Source: Nocardioides daedukensis
GTDB lineage: Bacteria > Actinomycetota > Actinomycetes > Propionibacteriales > Nocardioidaceae
Assembly: GCF_013408415.1 (NCBI RefSeq)
Contig: NZ_JACCAA010000001.1
Coordinates: forward strand, 2,232,001 to 2,296,000
Length of the DNA stretch: 64,000 bases
Reading direction: 5' to 3'
Shown here in pieces: positions 15,919 through 24,587 of this stretch (the stretch's first letter is position 1; each line of letters opens with the position of its first letter). The translations under genes and the position numbers were made by a program. The notes below the pieces were generated by a model. The model was not told where the DNA came from. It did not search any database and worked only from the letters and a program-made list of their open reading frames with translations.

Positions 15919-16672
15919 GCCTGCGGCGCGGCTCGTCGGAGCTCAACAGCACCTGCTGCTCACGCGACTCGGCCAGCAGCACTTCGCCGGCCGGCGCCAG
16001 CTGTTCGCTCGAGAGCGCGAAGATCCGCTTGGCGGCGGCGAGTGCGGCTGCACTGCTCTCGCTGATCTCCTTGGCGACTCGCATCGCCTCGGCACGCGGA
16101 TCCTCATGGGTCCGGGTGACCAGGCCGATCTGTGCAGCCTCGGATCCGTCGACCTGTCGCCCGGTGTAGACCAGCTCGCGAGCCACGTCGCCGCGCAGGT
16201 TCTCGCGCAGCAGCGGATAGCCGGCCATGTCCGGCACCAGGCCCCACTTCGCCTCCATCACGGCCAGCTTCGCCGACGGATGCGCGATCCGGATGTCCGC
16301 CCCGAGCGCGATCTGCAGACCGCCGCCGAAGACAACGCCGTGCAGGGCTGCCACCACGGGCACCTCGAGCGTGCGCCAGCCCCAGGCCACCTGCTGGAAC
16401 CGGTTCGCCTCGCCGTGGGTGCGCTCGCTCAGGTCGCCGAGGTTGTTCGGGTCACCGAGGTAGGCCAGGTCGATGCCGGCGCAGAACGCTCGCCCGGCGC
16501 CCGAGAGCACCACCACGCGTACGTCGTCCCGCCCAGCGATCTCCTCGATCGCGGCGTTGATCTGGTCGATCATCGCCCCGTCGAGGGCGTTCATCTTGTC
16601 CGGCCGGTTGAGGACCACGTCGGCGATGCCGTCGGCAACCTCGATCGTGACTCGCTGCTCGCTCTGCGTCAT
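15890..16672 (-). CDS. enoyl-CoA hydratase/isomerase family protein
   Basis: A crotonase-fold enzyme of 260 residues. The oxyanion-hole motifs are AFCAGIDLAYL and HGVVFGGGLQIALGADIRIA. At the first catalytic position the sequence is MEAKWGLVPDMAGYPLL, with a Trp-Gly-Leu-Val-Pro-Asp pattern of the enoyl-CoA isomerase/hydratase subgroup that has Asp in place of the second Glu. It thus may isomerise or hydrolyse rather than hydrate. No beta-oxidation operon surrounds it. CAGGCT lies seven bases before the ATG. Confidence 0.88.
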   Translation of the reverse strand: MTQSEQRVTIEVADGIADVVLNRPDKMNALDGAMIDQINAAIEEIAGRDDVRVVVLSGAGRAFCAGIDLAYLGDPNNLGDLSERTHGEANRFQQVAWGWRTLEVPVVAALHGVVFGGGLQIALGADIRIAHPSAKLAVMEAKWGLVPDMAGYPLLRENLRGDVARELVYTGRQVDGSEAAQIGLVTRTHEDPRAEAMRVAKEISESSAAALAAAKRIFALSSEQLAPAGEVLLAESREQQVLLSSDEPRRRLSQAARPAR

Positions 16673-16704
16673 GGGCCCAAGCCTGCCAGACCCAGCCGGT
16701 CAGA

Positions 16705-17168
16705 TCAGGAGGAGAGGGCCTTGTCCGCGGTCTCGGGAGCCTTCCAGCCCGCGATGATCGTGATCAGGCCGAGACCCATCACATAGAGCGCGACCGGCCA
16801 CCATGCGCCGCCGGCGGCCTTGGACAGCGCCACCGCGATGAACGGCCCGAAGCCACCGAAGACGACGGCTGCGACCTCGCGGCTGATCGCCGCGCCGCTG
16901 TAGCGGGACTGGGTGCTGAAGAGCTCGGCGAGGAGCACTCCCTGGACTCCGAAGGCGATGCCCACCGAGCCACCCTGGGCGATGGCGAGCGCGGCCATGG
17001 CCCACACCGGCTGGTCGGCGGCCTGGTCGCAGCGCCATAGAGGAAGTAGTCGTACCACTCCAGGGCAGAGCCCATCAGTACGGCGCCGGCCACCCGGACC
17101 AAGGTCTTGCGGTCGGGGGTGTTGGGCGTGGCGCCCGAGGGCGCGCGGTCATCGGTCACGGCGGTCAT
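16705..17168 (-). pseudogene. MHS-type MFS transporter with large internal deletion
   Basis: Both ends of a metabolite:H+ symporter (MHS) permease are present but the middle is missing. The N-terminal frame from 17168 reads up to EWYDYFLYGAA, the classic end of helix 1, near 17033. From about 17058 to 16705 a different frame gives the C-terminal helices (ALAIAQGGSVGIAFGVQGVL, VVFGGFGPFIAVALSKA). A normal member has about 430 residues, so some 270 are gone and the junction is out of frame. It cannot make a working transporter. Confidence 0.8.
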
Positions 17169-17193
17169 TTCTGCTCCATGGGGGTGGAAGGGT

Positions 17194-17698
17194 TCAGGGG
17201 GTGATGCGACGCTCGAGCGTGCGCGGATCGGCGGCCGCGCGGGCCGCCTCGTGGTCGAATCGGCCGCTTGCCCAGCCCTTGTCCAGGGGCGACCAGAAGA
17301 AGAAGCTCACCTTGCGCTCGACGAAGCGCCAGCGGCCGTCGTCGCAGCGGCGGATGATGTCCGCGTAGCGGCCGGCGGCGATGTGCGCGACGCCGTCAAC
17401 GACGCAGGGCTGGTCGAGCCAGGTCTGCCCGGTGGCCAGGGTCGCCGTCGAGCTCGATGGTCTCGTTGCTGCTGAAGTGCCACCACGCCTCCAGGGAGCC
17501 TTCCTGGAGGGCGGGGAAGAAGGTGCGCAGCTCGTCGCGGCCGCGGGCGGTGGACAGGCCGACGAAGGCGCCGTCCTCGGTGAACAGCTCGGCGAGCTCG
17601 TCCCAGTGCCCGTCGTCGAGGAGCTGGCAGTAGCGGGCGCGGAGCTGGCCGATCTCGTGGAGATCTTCGAGCCGGGCAACCCTGGCTTCAAGATCCAT
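17194..17698 (-). pseudogene. SnoaL-like (NTF2-fold) protein with a frameshift
   Basis: The start at 17698 opens MDLEARVARLEDLHEIGQLR and RYCQLLDDGHWDELAELF, a standard SnoaL-like/aromatic-ring-hydroxylase-beta type NTF2 domain. Near 17441-17450, after ETIELDGD, the frame changes, and the rest (TGQTWLDQPCVVDG, RYADIIRRCDDGRWRFVERK) continues in another frame to 17194. One extra base, or two lost, explains it. A sequencing error is possible, but the broken permease next door favours real decay. Confidence 0.75.
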
Positions 17699-17792
17699 CG
17701 TCGCCTCCTCACCTGGTCGTGTCACGTCCTGTCCGCCCTGCTTGTGTGGGCGGTCACATGTCTGGTCTACGACGGTACGAGTGACGGGAGCC

Positions 17793-17809
17793 ATAGCGGA
17801 AGTATCTAT
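17793..17809. promoter_or_regulatory. possible LysR-type binding dyad
   Basis: ATAG-N9-CTAT is the only clear dyad in the gap between the LysR gene and the broken SnoaL/MHS genes. LysR proteins usually bind T-N11-A dyads in such divergent gaps; the fit is approximate. GAATAT six bases before the ATG at 17845 may be the leaderless -10 of the LysR gene. Confidence 0.35.
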
Positions 17810-17844
17810 TTGCTGCATCACCTAGAGGCTGGGAATATAGGTGG

Positions 17845-18723
17845 ATGGAACTGCGTCACCTGCGCTACTTCGTGGCCGTCGCCGAGGAGCTCAACTTCAG
17901 TCGGGCTGCCGAGCGGTTGCACATGGCCCAGCCGCCCCTGTCGCAACAGATCAAGCAGCTCGAGGACGAGCTCGGCTTTCCGCTCCTCACCCGCACCACG
18001 CGCAGGGTGGAGCTGACGCCCGCGGGCGCGTCGTACCTGGAGAAGGTTCGCGAGATCCTGGCTGCGATCTCCGCGGCCGGCGAGCACGCCGGTCGGGTGG
18101 CGTCGGGCCAGGTCGGCCGGATGATCGTCGGCTGTGTCGGCTCGGCGACCTACACCCTGCTGCCCCAGCTGGCCCGCCGGATGCGAGCCGACCTGCCCGA
18201 CGTCGAGTTCGGCTTCCGCGGCGAGATGCTCTCCCCCGACCAGGTGCGGGCGCTGCGCCAGGACCGGCTCGATCTCGGCCTGATGCGGCTGCCACCGGAC
18301 ACGGCAGGTCTCGACATCCACCCGATCCGCAGCGAGCCGCTGTGTGCGGCGATCCCCCGCGACCACCCGCTGGCCGAGCGGGCCGAGCTGCAGGTCACCG
18401 ACCTGCGTGAGCAGGAGCTCGTGGTCCACGCCGGCGGGGGCCGCTCGGTGATGAGCGGGATCGTGCAGCAGATGTGCCACGACGCAGGCTTCACCGCGCA
18501 GGTGGCCCACGAGGTCGCCGAGACCTCGACGATCATGACCTTCGTCGCGGCCGGGCTGGGCATCGCGGTGATCCCCGAGCCGACCTCGACCTACGGCGCC
18601 CCGGGCATCGCCTACGTGCCGATCGTCGATGCGCCGTACGTCGACCTGGTTGCGGTGACCAGGTCGGACGAGACCAGCCCGGTGGTCGCGCACGCACTCG
18701 AGATGTTGCGCGAGCTCGACTAG
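17845..18723 (+). CDS. LysR family transcriptional regulator
   Basis: A full-length LysR regulator of 292 residues. The winged helix-turn-helix is MELRHLRYFVAVAEELNFSR with RLHMAQPPLSQQIKQLEDEL, and the rest is the two-lobed inducer-binding domain (GRMIVGCVGSATYTLLPQL, ending with VAAGLGIAVIPE). The N-terminus is very close to CatR/BenM-type regulators of aromatic catabolism, so the natural targets were probably the two broken genes that diverge from it. Confidence 0.92.
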   Translation: MELRHLRYFVAVAEELNFSRAAERLHMAQPPLSQQIKQLEDELGFPLLTRTTRRVELTPAGASYLEKVREILAAISAAGEHAGRVASGQVGRMIVGCVGSATYTLLPQLARRMRADLPDVEFGFRGEMLSPDQVRALRQDRLDLGLMRLPPDTAGLDIHPIRSEPLCAAIPRDHPLAERAELQVTDLREQELVVHAGGGRSVMSGIVQQMCHDAGFTAQVAHEVAETSTIMTFVAAGLGIAVIPEPTSTYGAPGIAYVPIVDAPYVDLVAVTRSDETSPVVAHALEMLRELD

Positions 18724-19337
18724 GCGAGATCCGACTCCATCGCGGCGGCGACCGCCTGCTCGCGAGCGCCACCCTCGCGCAGGCCGGCGATGACGGTACG
18801 CCGGTCCTCGTCGCTGCGGTTCTGGCTGCGCTTGGCCTTCGCGGAGATCTCCTCGATGGCGAGCTCGATGCCGACGATTGCCTTCAGCTGTTGGGCGATG
18901 AAGGACTCGGGCGCATCGCTGACCGCCCACGGTTCCGCCCTCAGTGACTCCTGCACGTCAGTCAGCACACTGACCGCGTCGAGCAGCCAGGCGGCGTCAC
19001 GATGGACCGTGACCCGGCCACGGAACTGCACCGCGGAGTAGTTCCAGGTCGGGACCACCAGGCCGCCGTCGCGCTTGCCGGCATACCAGCTCGGCGTGAT
19101 GTAGGCCTCCGGGCCGGTGACCACGCCCAGCGCCGGTGATCCGTCGGTGATCGAACGCCAGTGTGGGTTGGCGATCGCCATGTGCAGGATCAGCCGGTTG
19201 TCGCGCCAGATCAGTGGCAACCGGGTTGCCAGCGGGAAGCCGTCCTGGCCGACAGTGACCAGCTCCAGGGCCCCGATGGCCTCGACGAACCCCCTGACCT
19301 CGGCCTCGTCCATCACGTTGAACGGTTGCATCCACAT
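18720..19337 (-). CDS. PaiB family FMN-binding protein
   Basis: A 205-residue member of the PaiB family (FMN-binding split-barrel). Diagnostic segments are IANPHWRSI, AYITPSWYAG, VVPTWNYSAVQFRG, AIVGIELAIEEI and KRSQNRSDEDR. PaiB of Bacillus is called a negative regulator of sporulation and protease genes, but the fold suggests flavin or heme binding, so the function is open. TAGGTT lies six bases before the ATG (leaderless). The 3' end overlaps the LysR gene by four bases. Confidence 0.88.
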   Translation of the reverse strand: MWMQPFNVMDEAEVRGFVEAIGALELVTVGQDGFPLATRLPLIWRDNRLILHMAIANPHWRSITDGSPALGVVTGPEAYITPSWYAGKRDGGLVVPTWNYSAVQFRGRVTVHRDAAWLLDAVSVLTDVQESLRAEPWAVSDAPESFIAQQLKAIVGIELAIEEISAKAKRSQNRSDEDRRTVIAGLREGGAREQAVAAAMESDLA

Positions 19338-19376
19338 GCAGCCAACCTATCCGCGTGATCGGCGTTGGTGCTCGGG

Positions 19377-20252
19377 TCAACGGCTGACCCCTGCCTCCTC
19401 GAGGAATCGGGTGAGCTTCTCGGGGTTGCGGACGGTGTAGATGCCGGTGACCAGGCCGTCCTCGACCCGCATTGTCACCACGCTGTCCAGCTCGCCGTCG
19501 AGTCGCACCAGGAGCGCCGGCCAACCGTTGGCCTGGATCTGCTCGAGACTCATCAGCGTCGCCCACGGCGTGCTGAAGCCGACCTCCAACAACTTGGCCA
19601 CCTTCGCAGCCCCGTGGATCGGCCGCGGCAGCGCCTGCTTCACGCCTCCGCCGTCACCGAGCATCACCACGTCGGGAGCGAGCAGGTCGGCCAGTGGCTG
19701 GATCTCTCCCGTGGCGAGCGCATGCTGGAAGGCGTTCAGGGCGTGCCGGGTGCTCTCGGCCGACACCTCGCCGCGAGGCTTGCGCGACGCGAGGTGCTCC
19801 CGGGCCCGATGGGCGATCTGGCGTACGGCGGCGGGGGTCTTCCCGACCGCCTCGGCCAGCTCCTCGTAGTCGAACCCGAACACCTCATGGAGCACGAAGA
19901 CCGCGCGCTGGGTCGGGGTGAGCGTCTCGAGCACCAGCAGCATCGCCGTGGAGAGGCTGTCGGCGAGCGCCACGTCGTCCGCGACGTCCGGGCTGGTCAG
20001 GATCGGCTCGGGCAGCCACGGACCGACGTACTCCTCCCGGCGCCGCGAGGTCGCGCGCACCTGGTCCAGCGCCGCACGGGTGACGATCCGGACCAGGTAG
20101 GCGCGCGGGTCCCGCACCTCGGCCTGGTCGACCCCGCGCCACTTCAGCCAGGTCTCCTGGACCACGTCCTCGGCGTCGGCGGCCGAGCCGAGCATCTCGT
20201 AAGCGACGGTGAACAGCAGCCGGCGATGGGTGAGGAACGGGTCTCCGCTCAT
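19377..20252 (-). CDS. ECF41-type RNA polymerase sigma factor with SnoaL tail
   Basis: A 291-residue ECF sigma factor. Region sigma2 covers about residues 8-75 (LFTVAYEMLGSAADAEDVVQ, then W and AYLVRIVTRAALD), sigma4 about 108-160, and the remainder is a SnoaL-like domain. The linker carries WLPEP, and DGGG follows in the tail; both are hallmarks of ECF41, where the tail replaces an anti-sigma factor. The ATG overlaps the stop of the upstream CMD gene, so both are made from the promoter at 20882-20908. Confidence 0.93.
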   Translation of the reverse strand: MSGDPFLTHRRLLFTVAYEMLGSAADAEDVVQETWLKWRGVDQAEVRDPRAYLVRIVTRAALDQVRATSRRREEYVGPWLPEPILTSPDVADDVALADSLSTAMLLVLETLTPTQRAVFVLHEVFGFDYEELAEAVGKTPAAVRQIAHRAREHLASRKPRGEVSAESTRHALNAFQHALATGEIQPLADLLAPDVVMLGDGGGVKQALPRPIHGAAKVAKLLEVGFSTPWATLMSLEQIQANGWPALLVRLDGELDSVVTMRVEDGLVTGIYTVRNPEKLTRFLEEAGVSR

Positions 20253-20842
20253 GCGCCCGACGGTACGCCGTCACCCGAGGTCGCGAGCGGGGCCAGGCCG
20301 CAGGATTCGGCGTACTCCTCCGACGGGATGCCCAGGGACACGTTGGTGCGGGCGCTGAAGTTCATGAAGGCGACCCGCGCGGTCAACTCCACCAGCCCGT
20401 CCGCCCCCAGGTCCTCCAACAGGGCGGCGGACTGCTCGTCGGTGACGGTCGGTGGGGTCTGGGACATCGCCACCGCATAACCCATCACCCGGCGCTCGAG
20501 GGGCGTGAACACCGTCGACTCACGCCAACGCGGCACCTCACGAGCCTTGGCCTCGTCCAGCCCCTTGTTGTGCGCCACGAAGTAGTTGAAGTCGAGGCAG
20601 AAGTTGCAGCCGATCTCGGCGGCCGATGCCATTGCGGCGAAGGCCGCGAGGTTGCGGTCGAGGCGGTCCCACTTCTCGGTGAACCGGCCGATCCTCATCG
20701 AGTCCTTGAACATCCGGGGGTGGTTCCACATCACCTCGGCGCCCTGCGGCACGCCCCCGACCATCTTGCGCATCGCGACCTTCAGGATCGCGCCGAGTGC
20801 GCCGTCGAGCTCCTTGCGCGGAACCCGGGTCTGGCCAGTCAT
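20249..20842 (-). CDS. carboxymuconolactone decarboxylase family protein (ECF41 partner)
   Basis: A 197-residue AhpD-like protein. The redox-type motif is GCNFCLDFNYFVAHN, a CxxC followed by the conserved His. ECF41 sigma factors are typically encoded beside such a carboxymuconolactone decarboxylase, oxidoreductase or epimerase gene, and here the two genes overlap by four bases. GGAG six bases before the ATG is the binding site. It is the first gene behind the ECF41 promoter. The substrate is not known; a peroxide- or quinone-linked role is possible. Confidence 0.88.
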   Translation of the reverse strand: MTGQTRVPRKELDGALGAILKVAMRKMVGGVPQGAEVMWNHPRMFKDSMRIGRFTEKWDRLDRNLAAFAAMASAAEIGCNFCLDFNYFVAHNKGLDEAKAREVPRWRESTVFTPLERRVMGYAVAMSQTPPTVTDEQSAALLEDLGADGLVELTARVAFMNFSARTNVSLGIPSEEYAESCGLAPLATSGDGVPSGA

Positions 20843-20881
20843 CTCTGTCTCCGTTCGTCGGTTTGGTCTGACGAACATGGA

Positions 20882-20908
20882 GACGCCGGCCGCCCGCGAT
20901 CTGTGACA
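20882..20908 (-). promoter_or_regulatory. ECF41 promoter, perfect consensus
   Basis: On the minus strand TGTCACA (20902-20908), sixteen bases, then CGTC (20882-20885), which is the published ECF41 consensus. The CGTC lies 40 bases before the start of the CMD gene, so the CMD-sigma pair is predicted to be autoregulated. Confidence 0.85.
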
Positions 20909-20916
20909 GCCGTGGT

Positions 20917-22194
20917 TCAGCCGGCCCGGCCGACCACCGTCTTGGCAGCGGCCCCGAACAGCCGCAGGAACGCCGGGAGCGATCGCCCGATCGAATGTCC
21001 AGACAGGGCGATCGAGTTCACGGTGCTCGTGCCGACCGGAGCCTGCTCCCCGTCGAAGCGCCGCTCCAGCCAGTCCAACATCGCTGGCAGGCCGAGGATC
21101 ATCAGGCTGATGTGCTCGCTGAACCTGTCGCGCAGGTAGAGCACCTCGGCGCCGCCGTCGACATACTTCTCCACCTGGATGTCGACGTCGTCGACGTCGA
21201 TGATCTGGTCGTTGGTCGACTGCACCACCAGCAGGGGGCAGGTGGGGATCCGCACACCGAGCCGGAGGTCGTCGAAGACGTGCAGCACCTCGGGCAGGGC
21301 CAGCATGTCGGCCAGCGGGATGTCGAGGTAGTCGTCGAAGTCGTTGAAGGCGTGCGTGATCACCGCAGTGACGGTGCTGTGCTCCCGCAGCTTGTCCAGC
21401 CGGCGCTGGCCTGCCACGTTCGCGTGCTGCCGGATCACCCGCGCCAGACCGGGGTAGGCGTGGCGCAGGCCGGAGACGACGAGCGCCGGGAGGCCCGCGT
21501 TCAGTCCACGGTTCAGCTTGAGGAACGCCTCCCCCGGGTCGCCCACCGGCGAGCCGAGGACCGCGCCGACGATCGACAGCTCGGGCGCATGGGTCGGTGC
21601 CATCTCGGCGGCCCAGGCCGAGGCCATCCCGCCCCCGGAATAGCCGAAGAGCCCTACCGGGGTTGACGATTCGAGGCCGAGCGGTGCGAACGAGAGCGTG
21701 GCGCGGATCCCGTCGAGCACCCGGTGACCGGGCTCGCGAGGGGCACCGAAGTGACCGTGACGGCCCTCGTGGTCGGCGAGGGTGAGCACGTGGCCGCGCT
21801 CCAGCAGCGCGGCCATGATCATCAGTTCGAACTGCGGCAGCGCACCCCAGGCCCGGGCACCGCGACGCAGCGCGTAGGAGGGGAAGCACCGGTCCGAGAC
21901 CGCGTCGATCGCGCACTGGTAGGCGATCAGTCGCTGCGGCTCGCCGGGTTCGAAGCCGTCGGGTACGACGAGGGTGGTCACCGCGACCTCGGGCGTTCCG
22001 TCCAGGTCGGTGCTGCGAAAGGCGAGCTGCCAGGCCTGGGTCCGTTGCGGGATGAGCCCGAGGAACGCCAGCTGCACCTGCCTGGTGCGGATGATCGCCC
22101 CGGGCGCGAGCGCGTGCAGGTCCGCCGGCGGCTCGTGGAACGGGTCCTCGTGCGGCCGGATCGGTCTCTGCGCGCGCTCGTCGCTGTGGTTCAC
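20917..22194 (-). CDS. secretory-lipase (LIP) family hydrolase
   Basis: A 425-residue alpha/beta-hydrolase of the LIP (secretory lipase) family. The nucleophile is Ser186 in LFGYSGGGMASAWAAEM; STNDQIIDVDD supplies the acid and RFSEHISL the His. There is no signal peptide, so this member is likely cytoplasmic. It follows the monooxygenase gene by ten bases in the same direction, and TAACCT seven bases before the GTG may add an internal promoter. In this context it could hydrolyse the ester made by the monooxygenase. Confidence 0.85.
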   Translation of the reverse strand: MNHSDERAQRPIRPHEDPFHEPPADLHALAPGAIIRTRQVQLAFLGLIPQRTQAWQLAFRSTDLDGTPEVAVTTLVVPDGFEPGEPQRLIAYQCAIDAVSDRCFPSYALRRGARAWGALPQFELMIMAALLERGHVLTLADHEGRHGHFGAPREPGHRVLDGIRATLSFAPLGLESSTPVGLFGYSGGGMASAWAAEMAPTHAPELSIVGAVLGSPVGDPGEAFLKLNRGLNAGLPALVVSGLRHAYPGLARVIRQHANVAGQRRLDKLREHSTVTAVITHAFNDFDDYLDIPLADMLALPEVLHVFDDLRLGVRIPTCPLLVVQSTNDQIIDVDDVDIQVEKYVDGGAEVLYLRDRFSEHISLMILGLPAMLDWLERRFDGEQAPVGTSTVNSIALSGHSIGRSLPAFLRLFGAAAKTVVGRAG

Positions 22195-22204
22195 CTGTGC
22201 GAGG

Positions 22205-23653
22205 TTAGACGGTTGCGCGCTCGTAGTCGTCCGAGTCGAACTTTGCGCCCTTGCGATATTGCCCGCTCAGGCCGGGCCAGTTCGTCGGGATCCGACCGTC
22301 GGCCTGTCGGTACCAGGACGTGCACTGGCTCCACACCGAGCCCGAGAGCGACGCCTGCACCTCACGGTCGTGGGCCTCCTCGACCTCACGGCGTACGACG
22401 TGGGGCTGGCCGGTCCGGGCGACGTGCGCGACGTAGTCGGCGACGTGCTTGGCCTGCGCCTCGAGGAAGAAGATCACCGAGCCGCCACCGGTGTTGGTGT
22501 TCGGGCCATACATGATCTGCAGGTTCGGGAAACCCGGGACAGCCAACCCGTAGTAGGCGTGCGGCCCCGCCTTCCACTCGTCCGCGAGCCGGTGGCCGTC
22601 GCTGCGGGCGATCTCCATCGGGGCGAGGATCTCGGTCGCCTTGAAGCCGGTGCCCCAGATGATCACGTCCGCGGGGTGCTCGACACCGTCCGTGGTCACG
22701 ACGCCGGTGGCGGTGATCTCGGCGATCCGGTCGGTGACGACGTCGACGTTCTCCCGGGCCAGAGCGGGCAGGTAGTTGTTGGAGAAGAGGATCCGCTTGC
22801 AACCGATCGGATAGTCGGGCCAGACCTTCTCGAACAGTCCCGGCTTCGACTTCGTCTGCAGCTTCATGTGCAGCATCGAGGCGCCGCGCAGGGTGCGGGC
22901 GTAGGCCTGCGAATAGATCCACGCCACGCTCAGGCTCTCCACGGCCGAGGCCCAGGTGTAGCGCTCGGCGAGCTGGGTCACCGGGAGCTTCTCGAAGACC
23001 TTGCCGTGCAGCGAGGAGAACTTCCGGTCCGGCCTCGGCATGATGTACGGCGCGCTGCGCTGGAACAGGTCCAGGTGGCCGGCCACCTGGGCGACCTCGG
23101 GGACGAACTGGACCGAGCTCGCACCGGTGCCGATCACCGCGACCCGTTTGCCGGTCAGGTCGACGTCGTGGTCCCACTCGGCGGAGTGGAAGCTGGGGCC
23201 GGCGAAGGACTCACGTCCCGGGATCGGCGCGTATGCCGGTCGGGAGAGCTGTCCGACGGCGGGCACCAGGACGTCGACGACGAGGGGCTCGGCGCCGGCG
23301 ATGTCGACGGTCCACTTGCCGGAGTCCTGGTCGTACGTCGCGCCCTCGACCTCGCTGCCGAAGCGGATGTGGCGGTTCAGGTCGTACTTGTCGGCGACAC
23401 CTCGGATGTAGTCCAGGATCGCCGGCTGCCGCGAGAACCGGTGCGGCCAGCGCGGGTTCGGCTCGAACGAGTAGGAGTAGAACGGCGACGGGACGTCGCA
23501 GGCGGCGCCGGGATAGGTGTTCTCGCGCCACACGCCACCGACGTCGTCGGCCTTCTCGAGGATGACGATGTCGTCGAAGCCACGCTTGCGCAGCTCGATG
23601 GCGGCAGCGAGGCCACCGAAGCCGGTGCCGATGATGGCGATGCTCGGGTTCAT
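22205..23653 (-). CDS. flavin-containing Baeyer-Villiger-type monooxygenase (MymA-like)
   Basis: A 482-residue NADPH- and FAD-dependent monooxygenase. The FAD motif is IIGTGFGG (8-14), the NADPH motif VIGTGASS (174-180), and between them FAGPSFHSAEWD (150-161) fits the Baeyer-Villiger fingerprint FxGxxxHxxxW. Such enzymes turn ketones into esters or oxidise long-chain substrates. Length and neighbours (SDR, lipase, AraC) recall the mycobacterial mymA operon. The start overlaps the SDR gene by ATGA. Confidence 0.9.
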   Translation of the reverse strand: MNPSIAIIGTGFGGLAAAIELRKRGFDDIVILEKADDVGGVWRENTYPGAACDVPSPFYSYSFEPNPRWPHRFSRQPAILDYIRGVADKYDLNRHIRFGSEVEGATYDQDSGKWTVDIAGAEPLVVDVLVPAVGQLSRPAYAPIPGRESFAGPSFHSAEWDHDVDLTGKRVAVIGTGASSVQFVPEVAQVAGHLDLFQRSAPYIMPRPDRKFSSLHGKVFEKLPVTQLAERYTWASAVESLSVAWIYSQAYARTLRGASMLHMKLQTKSKPGLFEKVWPDYPIGCKRILFSNNYLPALARENVDVVTDRIAEITATGVVTTDGVEHPADVIIWGTGFKATEILAPMEIARSDGHRLADEWKAGPHAYYGLAVPGFPNLQIMYGPNTNTGGGSVIFFLEAQAKHVADYVAHVARTGQPHVVRREVEEAHDREVQASLSGSVWSQCTSWYRQADGRIPTNWPGLSGQYRKGAKFDSDDYERATV

Positions 23654-24486
23654 GCGGATACTCCCTGGTCCTGCAGTGTCTTTCGGGACAGTTTCTTCTG
23701 GGTACGGCGCCCTTGGGCCACCACCAGCGGTGCGGCGAACAGGCCCACCGGTGGCAGCAGGTCACCCAGGCGGGACACCAGGCCCCGCCAGGCGGGCAGG
23801 GTGGTGACCAGCTTCGGGCGATCGAGGACCTTGGCCACGGCGGCGACGACCTCCTCGGGCTGCAGCAGCTTGCCGGAGAACGACAGTGCCGCGGCCGGGT
23901 CGTCGAGCTTGTCGTGCAGCATCGGGGTCCAGATGCCGTCGGGGCAGATACACGAGATGTCGATGTCGGTGATGCCGGCCAGCTTCAGGTCGGCCACGGT
24001 GCTCAGGCTGAAGCCGATCGCGGCGTGCTTGGAGGCGGCATAGACCGCTTCGCCCGGGACGGCGGTCAGGCCGGCCAGGGAGACGATGTTGACCACGTGG
24101 CCGCCGCCGTTGCCGCGCATGTGGTCCAGCGCGGAGACGGTGCCGTTGATGGTGCCGAGCGCGTTGACCTCGAGCATCAGCCGGTGGGCGTCGGTGTCCT
24201 GTTCCCAGGCCGGTCCGGTGAAGAGCACGCCGGCGTTGTTGACCCACACCGAGAGGTTGCCGGCGGTCTGGACGATGTAGTCGCGGGCGGCGTCGACCTG
24301 GTTGCGGTCCCGGACGTCGACGGCCATCGAGGTGGCGCCGTGGCCGATCTCCTCGGCCGCCGCCTGTGCGGTCGCCGCGTCAATGTCGGTGACCAGCACC
24401 TGGTGGCCACGCTCGGCGAGCAGTCGGGCGATCTGCTTGCCCAGGCCGCGACCGGCGCCGGTCACGACCGCTCCCTGCTGGGACAT
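23650..24486 (-). CDS. short-chain dehydrogenase/reductase (SadH-like)
   Basis: A 278-residue SDR. The cofactor motif is VVTGAGRGLG (7-16), NNAG is at 83-86, and the catalytic Tyr149 and Lys153 are in YAASK. The C-terminal extension (LPAWRGLVSRLGDLLPPVGL) is typical of SadH/Rv3085-type SDRs that may bind membrane or long-chain alcohols. GAGGAG five bases before the ATG at 24486 sets the start; a 23-residue upstream extension is rejected. It leads the SDR-monooxygenase-lipase unit and would make the ketone from an alcohol. Confidence 0.9.
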   Translation of the reverse strand: MSQQGAVVTGAGRGLGKQIARLLAERGHQVLVTDIDAATAQAAAEEIGHGATSMAVDVRDRNQVDAARDYIVQTAGNLSVWVNNAGVLFTGPAWEQDTDAHRLMLEVNALGTINGTVSALDHMRGNGGGHVVNIVSLAGLTAVPGEAVYAASKHAAIGFSLSTVADLKLAGITDIDISCICPDGIWTPMLHDKLDDPAAALSFSGKLLQPEEVVAAVAKVLDRPKLVTTLPAWRGLVSRLGDLLPPVGLFAAPLVVAQGRRTQKKLSRKTLQDQGVSA

Positions 24487-24520
24487 CTTCACTCCTCGTG
24501 GATCATGGGTCACGCAATTG

Positions 24521-24537
24521 TGCGACCTGGGGTCGCA
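24521..24537. promoter_or_regulatory. inverted repeat in the SDR/gluconokinase gap
   Basis: TGCGACC-TGG-GGTCGCA is a perfect 7 bp dyad 35 bases upstream of the SDR start. It lies in the divergent gap, so it is a likely operator or activator site for the SDR-monooxygenase genes. Confidence 0.5.
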
Positions 24538-24548
24538 AAAAACTTGTT

Positions 24549-24566
24549 CCAACACGACACTGTTGG
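24549..24566. promoter_or_regulatory. second inverted repeat in the same gap
   Basis: CCAACA-CGACAC-TGTTGG is a perfect 6 bp dyad with a six-base spacer, 22 bases before the gluconokinase start. It differs from the first dyad, so two regulators may act in this 100-base gap. Confidence 0.45.
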
Positions 24567-24587
24567 GTCACACCCACGAAGGCGGCG

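Noticed and set aside
16705..17168. Two separate small membrane protein genes
   Set aside because: Both pieces are the ends of one MHS permease in different frames, so one broken gene explains them better.
21974..24043. Very long open frame antisense to the lipase and monooxygenase genes
   Set aside because: High-GC genes leave long stop-free antisense frames. This one is low in complexity, His/Arg/Gly-rich, has no domain and lies against clear enzymes.
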